NCBI RefSeq assembly: GCF_047511655.1
Contig: NC_133400.1
Span: 3,757,001-3,821,000, forward strand
Reading direction: 5' to 3'
DNA: 64,000 nt
Origin: Castor canadensis
Lineage: Eukaryota; Chordata; Mammalia; Rodentia; Castoridae
Translations under genes and position numbers: made by a program
Notes under the pieces: model-generated
The model's input: the letters and a program-made list of their open reading frames with translations, nothing else
What the model was told of the DNA's origin: nothing
The model's database searches: none
Shown: in pieces, positions 45,301-58,060 of the stretch
Layout of the letters: each line of letters begins with the position of its first letter
How positions within the stretch are numbered: the first letter of the stretch is position 1

Positions 45301-45464
45301 GTGATGGTCCAGGCACCACTGATTGTCACTGGTTATCATCATGGCTGTGGGATGTGCCAGGACATCGGCTGTGCATTATCGGATCCTCCCCACAGCGTTC
45401 GCCTGCATAGTGAGATTCCCCCCTTTTGATTCAGGGGACGGAGACGGGACAGGTCTGCCTGACT

Positions 45465-45700
45465 CTCTGCCATGGTCTGAACTTCAGGACAAAACGGAAT
45501 CACCAAGATGCGGGCATCGAGAGGGGCTTTTTCGGAGGTGAGGAGACCAGTGGGACAGAGTCCTCAAAAGTGGGACCAGTGCTCTTAGAAAGACCCCACA
45601 GAGTCCCTGGCCCCTCCGCCATGTGAGGACAGAGAGAGCGGAGCCGTCTGTGACCAGGAAGCACCGAGTGCGCCGGCACCTTGTCATGGGCCAGGTGGGT
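45465..45700 (+). mobile_element. MaLR-like LTR fragment
   Basis: gggaccagtgctcttagaaa gaccccacagag, cccctccgccatgtgaggac, gtctgtgaccaggaagcacc and cggcaccttgtcat follow the well-known MaLR LTR order. Noncoding relic. Confidence 0.65.
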
Positions 45701-48104
45701 GCACGGATGGCACGGAAGGGGCAAACCCCAGGCTGGCATCAGCAGGGTAGTCTTCTCTGAAGCCATTAGCCAGTCGGGAGCTGTCGGTGAATCAGGAGGG
45801 CTGTGTAGGGTTGCTAGGCAGGACAGGACCGGACAAAGATGGCCCCACAGGACAGGAATTTGGGGGAGAGATGCCCACTCCTCTCTGCAGTCTCTCTGGC
45901 ACCCCTCACACTGGACAAAGTCTACCAGAAGCCAGAGGGCAGCTGGTCCCTACAGGCAGGCCTCCCAAGGTCATGTCCGGGCTGAGCAACGAGAGCTCAG
46001 AGGGCACACAGAACCACATGGGGGTCCCCATGGCTGTCAGAGAAGACCCTCTTCTGCAGCTTGTAAGTTTCATAGAGCCAAGCAAACATCCGGTTTGAAG
46101 CCAGGCCTGGATATGCTAGGGACATCTGGAAACGGTTACCCTATTTCCCAATCTCTGCTGTGCTCCCTGGGAACGCCTAGGGCCACACAAGCCACGAGCA
46201 GAAGAACAGCTGTCCCACCCGCTGGTAAAGGTGGGGGCTGGGCTGAGGCTTTATAGCAATGTCACATTTGATGGCCAGGCCAGAGGGACATCTGAGAGGC
46301 AGAGCTCACCGGGCCCTGTCTGACAAAAGGCAGAACTGGTGAGGACACTGGGGACTGTCAATGGGCAGGATGTTCCAGAACCTTCCACGGGCCACCACCC
46401 CAGAGCTAGGTTTGCACCTTTCCGCTGCCAGGCCCCCCTTGTGCTGTTGTCTTTGTATGAAATTCCATTGCAACTTTCTTGCTTCCAGAACAACCCTACA
46501 CCCTCAGATCTCCCAGAAACAGAACAGGGTCAGAGCCCCACTGTGGACTGCCCACTGTGGGACTCCCCACTGTGGAGTCCCAGTTAAATAACCATGACAA
46601 AGCCCCTCTCCTTGACCGAGCTCCTCTGAACTTGCTTCTCAATGAGGCCTTGACCTTCCAGGTTGTTTTCTCCAGGTCAGTTCAGCCAGCGTCCCCACCC
46701 TCCATTTGAGACCATGGTACATCTGCTCTAGGTCCTCAGCCCCCAGGTGAGGTCTGGCCACCCTGGTTGCCACAGCTGCCACAGCAAGAATCCTTTATGT
46801 TGGTCCCCAAAGCACCCCTAGTCTTTCCTCCTTGGCATGTCCGCCCACCCCAGCCTGCTCCTTTTTGCAACACTAGGACCTGGCCGGGTCTGCCTGAGTT
46901 CTCCCCTGGTGATTAGCACCTGTTTGCAGGCGTGGACCGTTGTCCAGCTCTGGCCATTGTTGACAATCACATGGTCTGTCTTGTCAGCGGGCAGCACCGA
47001 GTGGCTCACTTTCCTCCACACCTTGCACATGGAACGAGCTTGCAAAGGATTTGTCGAGTGGATAGATGGGCAGCTGGAAGTCCTGGTAAGCAGAAATTTC
47101 CTCTAAGTCTCTCCTGGAGGGAATGAGTTCAGAAACACGATTCCTTGCTCTCCTACATGTTCTTGATGCTTTGGGGACAGGGCAGTAGAAATAAGAGACA
47201 GCCATTTGCTGACAGCAACGCAGCCTTGAGAGGAGGAGCCTGTAGCTCCTCCACTGTTCAGGAACTTCTGAGGTTTGCAGTTGGCCATGCAGGGCACCCC
47301 ACTGGGCCTGGCTGGAGTCCATATCCCCAAAAAGAACACTTCACTCAGTGAACTTACATGAGGTCCTCCTGGGCTCCACACCCGTGGGGTGCAACTCTGC
47401 CACCCGTTTTCCTTTAAGAGAACAGAGGGCCTAGGATGGGGCTGGGTCAGCATTCAGGTCCTCGAGGTCTGGGTCAGAGATCGAAAAGGAGAGGCTGAGT
47501 CCCAGCCTGACAGAATAGCCTCTGCAGAAGGTTCCCCAAATCTGGAATCCTGAGACGGGATCTCCCTAAAGACCTACAAGACATTTGGAGCATGGTCCCC
47601 ACCCAGCCTGAGTGACTCTGCCTGAATCTTTAAGGCAATCGTAAATCAGCCTGGCCCTGAGATTAGCAGACAGGTCTGACCCAGTAACAGCCTCTTAGAA
47701 AACCAGGCCTGGAAAACTTGTGCAAGAAAAGAAATTTTTTTTTTTAAATGAAACAAACAAACATGAAGAAAGAGGGGGGAGATGTTTTTGAAAGGGTTGG
47801 AACCAATTTTGGGGTTCAACCCAGCTGCCCACACAGATTCATTTCAGCTTCTCAAGCGTTATTCTATATGACCGATTTCCTGCTGAGGCATTTGACGACT
47901 ATTGTACAAACATTTCCCTTTACCCTGGAAGAGCCTGTCTTGCCTGCTTTGGGGAGGTCCTACCAAGACCCAACTAAATACAAAACAACAACTAGCTTTT
48001 GTTTGGAAAAACAAAAGCCACAAGACGAGTAAAATCAATGCTGATTCAGAAAGAACAAAGGATATTCCAGAACAGGCCACTGGGCACCCCGGATCCCCAA
48101 GCCC
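45701..48104. other. intergenic sequence without recognised genes
   Basis: Three copies of CCCACTGTGG occur close together at about 46540-46575. Frames such as 45681-46256 and 46837-47106 overlap frames on the other strand and have no recognisable domain. Confidence 0.5.
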
Positions 48105-48258
48105 TGCTTGTGTTCTCAATTCCTCGACCTCTCTGAGCCCCATCTCTTCATCCATAAAGTGGGGGACAGTGTTAGCTTACCTCGTGAGACATAACAAGCA
48201 TTAACTGAGACGGGGCCCAGCACATCGTAAACACCTAAAAATGGTAGCAGTTATTACG
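48105..48258 (+). mobile_element. MIR element
   Basis: cctcgacctctctgagcccc, tcttcatccataaagtgggg, cttacctcgtgagacataac and agcacatcgtaaacacctaa match MIR 3' order. Confidence 0.7.
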
Positions 48259-50179
48259 CCTATAAATGGAGACCATTCAAAGGGGAGAGGAGTTTCCTTG
48301 CCAGGCCTAATAAACCAGCTCACACTGCAAAGGCTCTGGGAGGAGCCCAGGATGCTCCGAGATGACCTTTGGATGTGAACTGGAACTTGGCGTGCTCCAG
48401 ACAAAACACAAGGGACTCCAAAGGGAGAGAGGCTTCATTTGTTCAAGAACTTGGTCCTAAAGACAAAGTCATCTCTTGGGTTGTTGAGAGTCCTTTCTCC
48501 TGAAAGCAAGTGGGATTCTGCTTTTTTAGAATGCGGGTGGTTTGCAAACCTTGCAGTCAAGTCATTCTTGGATGGCCGTGACCAACTTTGTGATGTGAGT
48601 TGGAGGAAAAAAAATCTTTCCATGAGCTGAGACTGAGGTAGGATGAAACTCAGGCGTGGGAAGAGGGTTTCTGGAACACTCGGTTCCGTTAGTCTGAACC
48701 AGGCAGAGCCTGTTTGTGGGGGCTCAGGGCGGATTGGAAGAGACCTAGAAAGTTGCCTTGAATGTGGGGAGGGGCTGCACAGGGCAGGGTCGCTCTACCC
48801 AGCACATCGTAAGGAGCATTTCCATGTGTCCTGGGAGTCTGGCCCAGCAGCCACCAATCCTGTAGGAGGTGAAGCAAGTGGCAGCCTGAGCTTGGCATGG
48901 TTCATCCAGGGGCCGCCCAGCTGGCCCGAGATGTCCACACTGACCCAAGCCTGGCTGGCTAGGTCCCAGCCCTGGCTGGATCCCAGCTCAGGGAGGGGCA
49001 CTGTGTCCCCCTGTCAAGTCCATCAACTTCCCGGGCACCTGTGGCAATAGGAAGAGGGAGGCTGGAGGCCAAGGATGCAATTCTAGGTCAGCATCAGTGG
49101 AGCCAGGTGAAGGCAGCGGAGCAAGTGCAGGCCGGGCCAGCAGGCCGATGTCAGCCCCGGGCTCTGAACCAAGCAACACAAGCCAGGCCGGAAACCAGGC
49201 CCAGCAGACAGCCAGAGCCAGCACCAAGATGCAGACCAGGCCTCGGCATGGCCTGGCAGTGGGCAGCGAGTGGCTGCCTGGCCCAGCAGTTCCCAGAAGT
49301 CCTCCTGAGGACAAAACATGGCCACTCACCCTTGCTGTGACCTTGGCAGCTGTAGGGGTCAGTGGGGGAAGGGCAGCAGCAGAGCAGCTGGGGTGCCCAA
49401 AGTGTTTCTGAGTCTCCTATACCTACATCTTCTTAGCTGCCTGAGCTGTGGCTCAGATTGGGACAGAGCAAATGTCTGGACTGGCCCCAGGACAGGGACA
49501 CCTTGAAATTCTCAGAACCTTTCTGACAAGTCAGGGGCAGCTGAAAGGGGTGGCAAATACTAATTTACTCTGTTCCCGGGTTTTAGGGGTGAGTCCCCAG
49601 AAGCAGAGCCCAAAGCAAGGATTGGGTACAAATGGGTCCGGGGGAGGCAAGGACTCCCAGGAGGCACAAGGTCTGGGGACATGAGGCAGGGTCGGGAAAA
49701 GAGAACAGTGGCAAGGGGCAGACACAAAGCCCCAAAGAGCCAGCCCAGCTCCCCCAGTGTGCCATGCACCCGAGTCGGCTGGGGTCTTGCTAGAATTTAA
49801 AATCTGAGGCAGAGGGCTGGGTGGGCATGAAGGAGGAGTGAGAGTCCTACCTGCAGGTTCCACAGCTTGGCCATGGTAAGGAGCAGGAAGAGGAGGCAGA
49901 GGCCCTCAGGGTCACTGACACATTTTAGAGACATGTGTTCACGTGCCTGAGTTAGGGTACAGTGTAAACTGTGCTGACAAAGGCCCCCTGATACTCTGGC
50001 TTGAGCAACACAGGTGTTTCCTTCTCTTTTAGCCCAGAGGGTGGCCCAGGCCTGGCAGGAATCCTCTGTGTGCTTTTGTATGTGGCTTTATCCTTTGGGT
50101 CCAGAGTGGTTTCTGTAGCTCCTGTTACCATGTCTGCATCCCACATACAGACAAAGAGAGCCCATGCCCATTTTCTTTC
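48259..50179. other. intergenic sequence without recognised genes
   Basis: GC-rich around 48.9-49.3 kb without CpG-island character. No exon recognised. Confidence 0.5.
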
Positions 50180-50272
50180 ATTCTGTTGGCCAGGCTAGTC
50201 TCAAACTCATGATCCTCCTATCTCAGACACCCTTACGCTGGGATTACAGGTGTGTACCACCACACCCATAGT
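50180..50272 (-). mobile_element. antisense B1 SINE
   Basis: ttggccaggctagtctcaaa, ctcatgatcctcctatctca and gctgggattacaggtgtgta. Confidence 0.85.
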
Positions 50273-50569
50273 TTTGAGAGCATGATCTATAAGTGGTACA
50301 GACGGCTTCTGCTCACACTCAACTAGACAATCACAGTCATGTGGTCATTCCTAACGGCAAAGGAGGCTTGGGAAATGTGGCCTGTTGCAGAGTGACCTTT
50401 GGCTCAGTGAAAACAGAGGCACTCTTATCATCAAAGGGGGACAAACAGAATGGACGTTGATGACACCGTAGGAAGAGAAATTGCTGTGTTAGCACCTAAA
50501 GCCAAAGCCACTTGACTTCAATCCCAACACCTGCACCAGGCAGAGGTTGCCTGACACAGTGCGTGGTCA

Positions 50570-50965
50570 GCAGAACAGTGACCCCAGGCATCTGAGTTCC
50601 AATCTCCAGATCTATGAAGAAGAAACTTTACAGATGTGACTAAGGTCACATCTTGAGATGGGGGAACATCCTGGGTTGTTGTGTATGGCAGGGGGGATGT
50701 CCTTGTAAGAAGGGGATCAGTCAAAGGGATGGCATGTGATGACAGAAGATGGCAGAAGGGATGATGAGCCAAGGTTGCTGGAGAAGCAGGGACAGTTTCT
50801 GCCCTGGAGCCTTCAGAGGAACGAGCCTTGACTTTATCCTGGGGGACCCATGGGCCTTCTGGCCTCCAGCCCCACAGAACACACCGAGGTCTCATAAAAA
50901 CCGAAGTTGGGAGTCTGTCCAGTAACACAGGAAAGGAGCACACGGTGCTGAGGCCTAAATGGCCC
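50570..50965 (+). mobile_element. old LTR-like repeat, sense
   Basis: tacagatgtgactaaggtca, cttgagatgggggaacatcc tgggtt, gatgtccttgtaagaagggg, ttctgccctggagccttcag and gggccttctggcctccagcc. Same family as 56.3-56.76 kb. Confidence 0.6.
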
Positions 50966-53386
50966 CGTGTGGCTCCTCACTCCACAGCGTGTGGACAGGT
51001 CGCTTCCTCACTCAACTGGGCCTGATCCAGCGTGGGCTGAGCCCTGATCTGGAGTCGCCTCCGGGCTCTTGTGCCCTTTGGGATTTGTCCTCACATCTGG
51101 CTTCCCTACCATGAGCCAATGTCAGGCGTAGGTGCCCAGATGAGTCCCAGAGGCCCCAAGTTCATCCCTTCAGGAAACGTGGTCCAGTCGTCAGCACGGT
51201 CATTAGGACTTTGATCCTCGTCTTGTACCTGCGAGGGACTCGGGTAGACCACGGCAGCCTGGTCACCTCCCTCTCCTCTCCTGGTTTCCAACAGGGCCGT
51301 CTAGCCATGGTGAAGCTGCTCGTTCCATGGACACCGCCAGCCCCACACCAAGAAACACCCAGAAACACTGCTGGCAGGCTCACGTGGCCTTGCCCACTGC
51401 CAGGCTTCCCTGGCTTTATCCCCGACCTGTGCCATTGAGCCCTGCCCACCCGGCCTTCCTCCCTCAGCTCTCTCCATGCTCCCCACTCCGCAAACAGTTG
51501 TCTCTGTCTTGACCTCTTCTTGAGGATCTGAGCTGGAATCTTACAGATAAGCATGCTTTTTATGAATAAGTGACTTGCCATGTGTCTGACGCCATGTCCA
51601 GCCCTTCCTAACCTGTGTCACCCCTGTAAACATCACAGCAGTCTTCAGAATGGTGACACTTACTATGTACCCTCCCCTCTCTTAGAGGCCAAGTGATGAG
51701 GAGAGGGGTCCCTAAGGACTCTCAGAGCCACTATGCTGGGACATATCGGGGTTGGAACAAGTCTTGCGGTTGCTGGAGTCTCTGGGTGGCCGCAGGACCT
51801 GGCTTCAGAGACTGTCCCCTCCCACCAGCCTGCCTGGCATGTCTACTTTTCTTCCAGAAGGCGGGAAGCAGGCTCCCCAGGGCCATGTCCCTTTTCCTGA
51901 CAAGGAAGATAAATGGAGTAGGGCTGTGAGTCTGTGGTGGGGCTTGGGAGACCTTGGCTCCTTGTGCTTGGCTGGTCACCAGCTCTGGGGCCAAGAAGGA
52001 TGGCTCAGCAAAAGTGGGTGAGCCCTGGGGACAGGTCCTTCCAGGCCAAAGGAAAGAAAGAAAGGCGACCTCTCAGTTGACTCCACTGGAGGCATTGTTT
52101 AAACGGTGTTCAGCCAAAGAGTTGCCAGCCACAGAGGGCTGTGGACAGCCCCTCATTTTACCATGGGTGATATCCCTAGCCCTCCATCTTGGACGGGCAA
52201 GGCTGAGCGGGAGGAGAAGGCTGGGGCTCTGTGCCAGGCTCTCGCCTGTGAAATGGGGCAGGAGCCTGGTCCTGGCCTCAGGGGCCTGTGAGGAGCAGAG
52301 AGACATGGAAAGGGGTTGCTTTGGAGTCTCCACTCATTAAACACCTGCAGGGAACTAGCCCCAGGCCCAGGAGAGGGTGGGCAGGGGCCCCCGCAGAGCT
52401 AGCACCTTCCAGGGCTTGACAGGGCCGCCCAAGAGCAGGCTGCAGTCTGTGCTGTGCACAGGTGAGCCCAGGCACCTTCAAGGTTCTGGGAGGAGGAGGG
52501 GGCAGGAAGCCCACCGACTATGGAAAAGGAGCCATCCTGGGTTGGGAGGCAGTCGTGACTCATAAGCAGCCCATGGGGCACCTCATAACTGAAATGGGGA
52601 CTGAGGCCCTGGAGGACATGGCTGCTGAAGGTACAGAGCCTGTGCTAAAGTCCAGGGGTGGGAGGAGGCAGGACTGGGCCATGAGCCTGCATGGGGTCAG
52701 CCATGGGGTCTGAGGCTATCCTTCAGCCCAAAGGCCAGTGGGATGCTGACGGGATCCCTGCAAGGGGCTGTGGGAGGGTGGAGGCAGAGGACGCAGACGT
52801 CTTTTGCCAAGGAACCACGCAGTTCCCTTGGCTACCCTCCTCTGTCAGAGCAGGGAGGGGCCCTTTCCCTTGGTGGGTGTTGTGGGGCCGCCTTCCTCCT
52901 GGGACTCAGCCTGGCTGCTCCTCTGCACAAACATTCAGAGTGGGGCGGGATCAGTCCTCTTGGAGATAAGGCCCCGGAGGCCTCCCAGCAAGGCCTCCCC
53001 AGGCTGCAGGCTCCCACCCTGCTTTTTCTCTCCTGCCCTGAGCTGCTGCAGTTCCTCTGGGGGTCAGTAAGGCAGCTAGGATTTCATTGCCTCAGGGATG
53101 TCGCAGACAAACCCGCGGAGAAGCCCTGGACTTTAATCAGACCTCCCGCTTGACGATCGCTCTGCTTTGCAGTGCTTCCAAGGCCTGGGTGCTGGAACCG
53201 GAACCGGGTCTGGGACAGAGCCCTCCAACCTGGAGATGGACTCCAACCCAAGAGTCTTTTCTAAACTCTTGCCTAGGATTAATTTGGAGAGGAGTGAAAT
53301 GTTCTTGGGGCCCCTGTTAACAATAGCCTTAGAGAACGTCATGAGGGAAGAGTGGGTCTTTAAACCTTCTTTGAAGACATAATTCA
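50966..53386. other. intergenic sequence without recognised genes
   Basis: Nothing beyond overlapping chance frames and unique DNA. Confidence 0.5.
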
Positions 53387-53575
53387 CTAATCCTAGCTAC
53401 TTGGGAGGTGACCCAGAGGATCACAGTTCGAGACCAGCCTGGGCAAGAAGTTTGCAAAACCCAATCTCAACCAATAAAAGCTGTGCATAGGACTGGAGCA
53501 TGACTCAAGTAGTAGAGTGCCCGCCTAGAAAGCACAAGGCCCTGAGTTCAAATGGCAGTATTGCAAAAAAAATTT
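53387..53575 (+). mobile_element. B1-dID SINE
   Basis: atcctagctacttgggaggt, gagaccagcctgggcaagaa (B1 half), then gagcatgactcaagtagtag and aaggccctgagttcaaatgg (ID half). Confidence 0.85.
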
Positions 53576-53590
53576 TTTAAAGGGATGATT

Positions 53591-53785
53591 CAGCCAGGTG
53601 CCAGGGCTCACGCCTGTAATCCTAGATACTCAGGAGGCAGAGATCAGGAGGATCACGCTCAAAGCCAACCCAGGCAAATAGTTCATGAGACCCTATCTTG
53701 AAAAAACCCTTCACAGAAAAGGACTGGTGGAGAGGCTGAAGGTATAGGCCCTGAGTTCAAGTCCCAGTACCACAAAAAAAAAAGT
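53591..53785 (+). mobile_element. B1-dID SINE, second in tandem
   Basis: ccagggctcacgcctgtaat, agtTcatgagaccctatctt and ggccctgagttcaagtccca with an A10 tail. Its ID half is shortened. Confidence 0.85.
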
Positions 53786-54250
53786 ACAATTCAGTGGGTC
53801 TGGGTCTGAGTACTTCCACAGAAGTGTGCAGTTGTCTTTACAATCAACTGTAGAAACTCTATCACCCCCAAAAGAAATCCTGACCCCATTAGTGGTAGTC
53901 TCCCCCATCAGCCCTCAGTCCTCCCTCCCTGCCTGATAAGCCCCTGGCAACCATTAATCTACGTTCTGTCTCTGAGATGCTGCCTGCTCTGGACATTTCT
54001 CTTCCACTTTTCATAGCAGTTTTACCCACGTTGCAGCTTGTGTCAGAACTTCATTCCTTTTTACGGCCTATTTAATATTCCAGTGTATGGACGTACCACA
54101 CTTGTTTGTAACAGTCCAAGTTTTGGCTGTGGTAACTGGTACAAATTTTCATTTCTCTCGGGTGGATCCTTACAAGCAGAATTGCCTGGTCACGTGGAAC
54201 TATGACTAGCCTTTGACCAGACTGGGAAAACAGCATTTTTGCAATTTACA
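53786..54250 (-). mobile_element. old antisense L1 fragment
   Basis: gtacaattcagtgggtctgg, aactctatcacccccaaaag, cccctggcaaccattaatct, acttcattcctttttacggc and gcagaattgcctggtcacgt keep the antisense L1 3' order. Confidence 0.75.
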
Positions 54251-56299
54251 CGAGCTATTTACGAAGAAAATTTGCTGACATGTGTTGGATGTTGACTGCG
54301 GGCCAGGATGTCACATGAATTACCTCATCTCATCCCCACCACAAACTTATTTGGCTGGAACTGTTATCCCTACTGGCAGGAGGCCTAGGGACCAGAAAGG
54401 TTGGGTCTCCGCATAGGATGGCCCAGCTGTCACGTGTGGAAATCCAGGTCTCCCTGTGTTCTACTGCCTCCCAATCTGCAGTCTGGCACATGCCAGGGAA
54501 GTACTTTATTTCAACTTATTCTTACTAAGGTGCAAGAGGCTGATGGCACACTGTTTCCTAAGAACTCTGGTTCAGTAGCCAAAAGAGTCCAAGGAGGACT
54601 TGGGGCTCCTTTCAAGCCACGTCTGTGACTTAAAAAGAGATTGGACACCTGAGGTTACCGCCCACCTTCCCCTCCTGCGAAGTGACCTTGGCTGGGGCAG
54701 GAAGCTGTGTGTCTGGGTTCTGTGGCCCACTCCTCCATGAGTGCGGGTGAGCTGCCACTGAGGCCCGCACAGACTGCGCTTGCAGAACAGGTCCACAACA
54801 GCCACAACAGCGTCCTGTCCCTACACCACGTTAATCCTCCTGAAAGCGCCATTGCTGAGCATCTGTGCGAACACATCAGTGCCCCCGCTGGCTGTGTTGA
54901 CTCTGAGGCACCTCCAGCACCCCCCCCCCCCCCGGGAGGTCCTGACACGCACGGCCTGGCTCACACTCCTTTGACAGGGACAGGGCCTGAGGATCTGCGT
55001 TTACAGCAAGTTCCCAGGCAAGGCAGATGCTGCCAGCCCAGGGACCCCACCTCAAGGGCCACTGGCTGAGGGACACCAGGTGGGGTCTCTCCCAGGACCC
55101 TTCTATGGATGACAGGTAAAGGGTTTCCATCTACTTGGGGCAAGACGGCCCTCAAGAACTGAGGTTGTGTTTTCCTGGGGAGCCTGTCCAGGATGCATGG
55201 ACTAAACTGGGAGGAGAAAGAGGGGGAGGGCTGTCCAGGTGCACGCATCCTGGCCGTGTCCATTCTGTCCCCTCCACGGATACTTACATACTGTCCCCCG
55301 TGCTCTGCTGCCCCCTAGTGGCGGGCAGTTCTGCACCGACTCCGAGGTGGGTGTGAGACTGGGAGCGCTGACAGGAGCCAGGGGCTCCTGCTCCCTGGAT
55401 GCAAAAAGCCAGGGTGCTCGTACTTGCTTTTACTTGGGAACTGAGGTGCTGTCAGCCATTTGCACCTTAGTGAGAGTAAACTCCAGTCCTCAGTTCTTCT
55501 CTACCTGGGGACATTGCCTCAAATCCTTTGCTCATCCCTGAAGACCAGGAAGGCCCTGCTCTTGCCTTTAAGCTTCAGGTACCATGAGAGAAACAGGGGT
55601 CTTTCTAAGAAAGAGTCCTTAGAGAGCAGTGGTCTGCCTGACCCCTGGACCTGGCCTCCCAGTCCTGGGCGCCTCCCTGGGGTGGGTGTGGGGCTGTGCC
55701 ATTTCCATTCTGCCTGCTAAGACACCAACCCCTGATTGAGCCCTAGCCACCATGTACTCACTGCAGCCCCCCAAGGTTGTACGTGGTCCCAGATGTCCTC
55801 ATCTTACTCATAAGCCAAGGGGGATGCAGAGCCTCTAACGGGCTCGCGGCCTTCAAACCTGGGCAGCTGGGCATGAAGACACCAGCAGCCAGTTGGCTCC
55901 ATGATTCGCAACCCAGGAGAGGCAAGAGCTGAAGATGGGATGCAGGGTCCCCACAGTCAATGGCACTTACAGTAAGGGACGAGGTGGCTCTTGGGGCAGA
56001 GCAAGTCCTCCTTGAGGCAGAGGAAGCCCAAGACCAGGAAAGGAGCTGGGAGGAGAGGCCAGGGGGAGGAGGGAAGGTGAGAAAACTGCACAGTGTTCAT
56101 GGGCAGCCACCTACAGGTGTGTGAGCAGGTGAAGAAAATGCCTGCCTTGCGATTGGCTGCTTCACTTGGCTGTGACACAAAGCCTGCCTCATGGAGGAGG
56201 GGCCAGACCCAGCCTGAGGCTCCGGCCTTGGAGTGGGATGGAGCTCAAGGCCTTTCCTATCCTATCTTTGAGGCCAACTTTCAGTTTATATCACATAAG
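54251..56299. other. intergenic sequence without recognised genes
   Basis: Includes a MIR-like antisense piece at about 54290-54400, a C14 run at 54920-54933 and the reverse CTCF motif at 55305. Confidence 0.5.
55305..55323 (-). promoter_or_regulatory. CTCF-type motif, reverse
   Basis: GCTGCCCCCTAGTGG (55307-55321) is the reverse complement of CCACTAGGGGGCAGC, a classic CTCF core. It faces the two forward sites to its left. Confidence 0.75.
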
Positions 56300-56760
56300 G
56301 TGTAATGGGTTGCATGGTGACCTGCAAAAAAGAGCTGGCCACAACTTAGTCCCCCCTGAAAACTGTGAGCCTGACCTCATTTGTAAAGAGCCTTTGTGGG
56401 TGTGATTAAGTTAAGGTTTTCAGATGAGATCAACCTAGATAAGGATGGGCTCCAAATCCAATGATAGGTGTCCTCATAAGAGACAGAAGAAGAGACCAGG
56501 CACAAAGGAGAAGACAGATAGAGATGGAAGAGATGTGGCCACAAGCCAAGGGATGCTGGGACCCCCAGCCACTGGAAGAGGCAGGAAGGAGCCTCCCCTA
56601 GAGCCTCCAGAAGCAGCGTGACTCTGCTACATTCTGATCTCACATCCAGTCCCCAGAAGTGAGAGAGAATAGAGAGGACACTCCTACTGTCCTAAGCCCC
56701 AGTGCAGTCCTGTGCTACGGCAGCCCAGGGAACCAACACAGCACATATGAAAATCTACCA
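56300..56760 (+). mobile_element. old LTR-like repeat, near full copy
   Basis: gaaaactgtgagcctgacct, gggtgtgattaagttaaggt, ggtgtcctcataagagacag, agatgtggccacaagccaag, gagcctcccctagagcctcc and tgtgctacggcagcccaggg keep the order of a common ancient mammalian LTR-like repeat. I cannot fix the family name. Confidence 0.6.
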
Positions 56761-57766
56761 CCTAGCCATCACCTGTACAGGCACATATGCGTATGTGACA
56801 TAGTCTCCCTCGGTAGACACCACAACTTGACACGTGTCACATAAAATAAAATGGCAGGAAGCCGTCCATGTCCGTGTTTCTCAGGGGGATCTGAGACATT
56901 CTTGCATCAAAATTGCCTGGGACCTTGACAAAAATAATAGCTGCCAGGCCTCTCTGGGGCCTGAGAGTGGCCTCCACATGGGGTCCTGGAATAACTCTAA
57001 TGTGCCCAGAGGTCAGGGAACCTCGCAGCTCCCTGGGTGTAGCCCTCAGGATGTCCAGGCAGAAAGGCAGGGACAAGGGACCCGTTGTTCTGGTGCGGAG
57101 AGGCCGCCCACGTGCCTTCCTCTGAGGCTGAAGGACAGCTGCGTGTTCTGTGGGCCCAGATGTTTGGGGGCACGGGGACCCAGTTCTACCCTCTGGCCCT
57201 GCAGCTCTCGGAAGGAGCACACAAAGACTGTTGTTGGGACTGGGCTCGCACCCAGCACGCCTGACCTCCCTAATGTTTCAGCAGCTGCTCCATGTCCCCA
57301 GGAAGTGGCCGGGGCTGACACCCCGGAGCAGCTGCAGAGACGAGGGGGCAATGGAGCTCAGGACCATCTGGAAGTTTCCAGGACTCAGGAAACATTTATG
57401 TAACTGGTTTAAAGGGGAAGCTTGGACGATTTGGATTTGTTTTGAGGCCAAGAACAGGCTGAGTATTCCACACCCTGGGCAGGATGGGCGGGCCCGGGCC
57501 TCACGTGCTCAGTGCAAAGCCACATGTGTCTGTTGAGTGAATATGTGTTTGTGCACGTGAACAGGGCTGCACCTCTGGAGCAGGGACTCTTGTGGTGGGA
57601 GCCAAACCAGCAAGAGCAGCACACCTGGGAATGTGCTAGAAGGGAGGGTGCTCTGCATTTGGCAGTCCTCCTGGGTCAGAACTCGGTGAGCACCCAGCAG
57701 TCTGCATTTCCTGAGCCCTTCCAGGGATTTGTGCTGGAAGGCTCATGGTAGTCCAGGGGAATAATG

Positions 57767-57792
57767 TCACACACCACAGTCACACACCACAG
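57767..57792 (+). repeat. 13-bp direct duplication
   Basis: TCACACACCACAG is repeated twice without a gap. Confidence 0.85.
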
Positions 57793-57949
57793 TCCCCCAG
57801 GCACAAAATGAACTTGACTCACCTCTGTCTTCCTCAGAGCGAGCTGGGCCCCAGTGAGGCTCCCGGTGACCCTTCTGGGTGGCAGGCGGAGGTCTACTGG
57901 TTGGGAAGGAAAGGCACCCAGAGCAGCTGAAGGGACAGTTGGAGGCCAA

Positions 57950-58060
57950 TCCTGCCTGCCTCTAATAGCCAGAGACTTGGAGCAGGTCACGGGAAAGCCT
58001 GTGCCTCAGTTTCCTCACCTATAAGCAGAGACCAGTAATAGCCTCCCAGGTGCTACAGAG
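57950..58060 (+). mobile_element. MIR element
   Basis: gacttggagcaggtcacggg, tgtgcctcagtttcctcacc and aatagcctcccaggtgctac follow MIR order. Confidence 0.7.

Noticed and set aside
45681..46256. 191-codon open frame starting at the edge of a MaLR-like LTR
   Set aside because: Low-complexity, charged composition with no known domain. An LTR-driven transcript is possible but not supported by sequence alone.
46837..47106. Possible exon ending in a GTAAGC-like donor
   Set aside because: The translation matches no family I recognise and the opposite strand is also open. No partner exon was found.
56834..57403. 189-codon open frame just after an LTR-like repeat
   Set aside because: No recognisable protein features. 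It overlaps frames on both strands and no splice pattern or conserved motif is visible.
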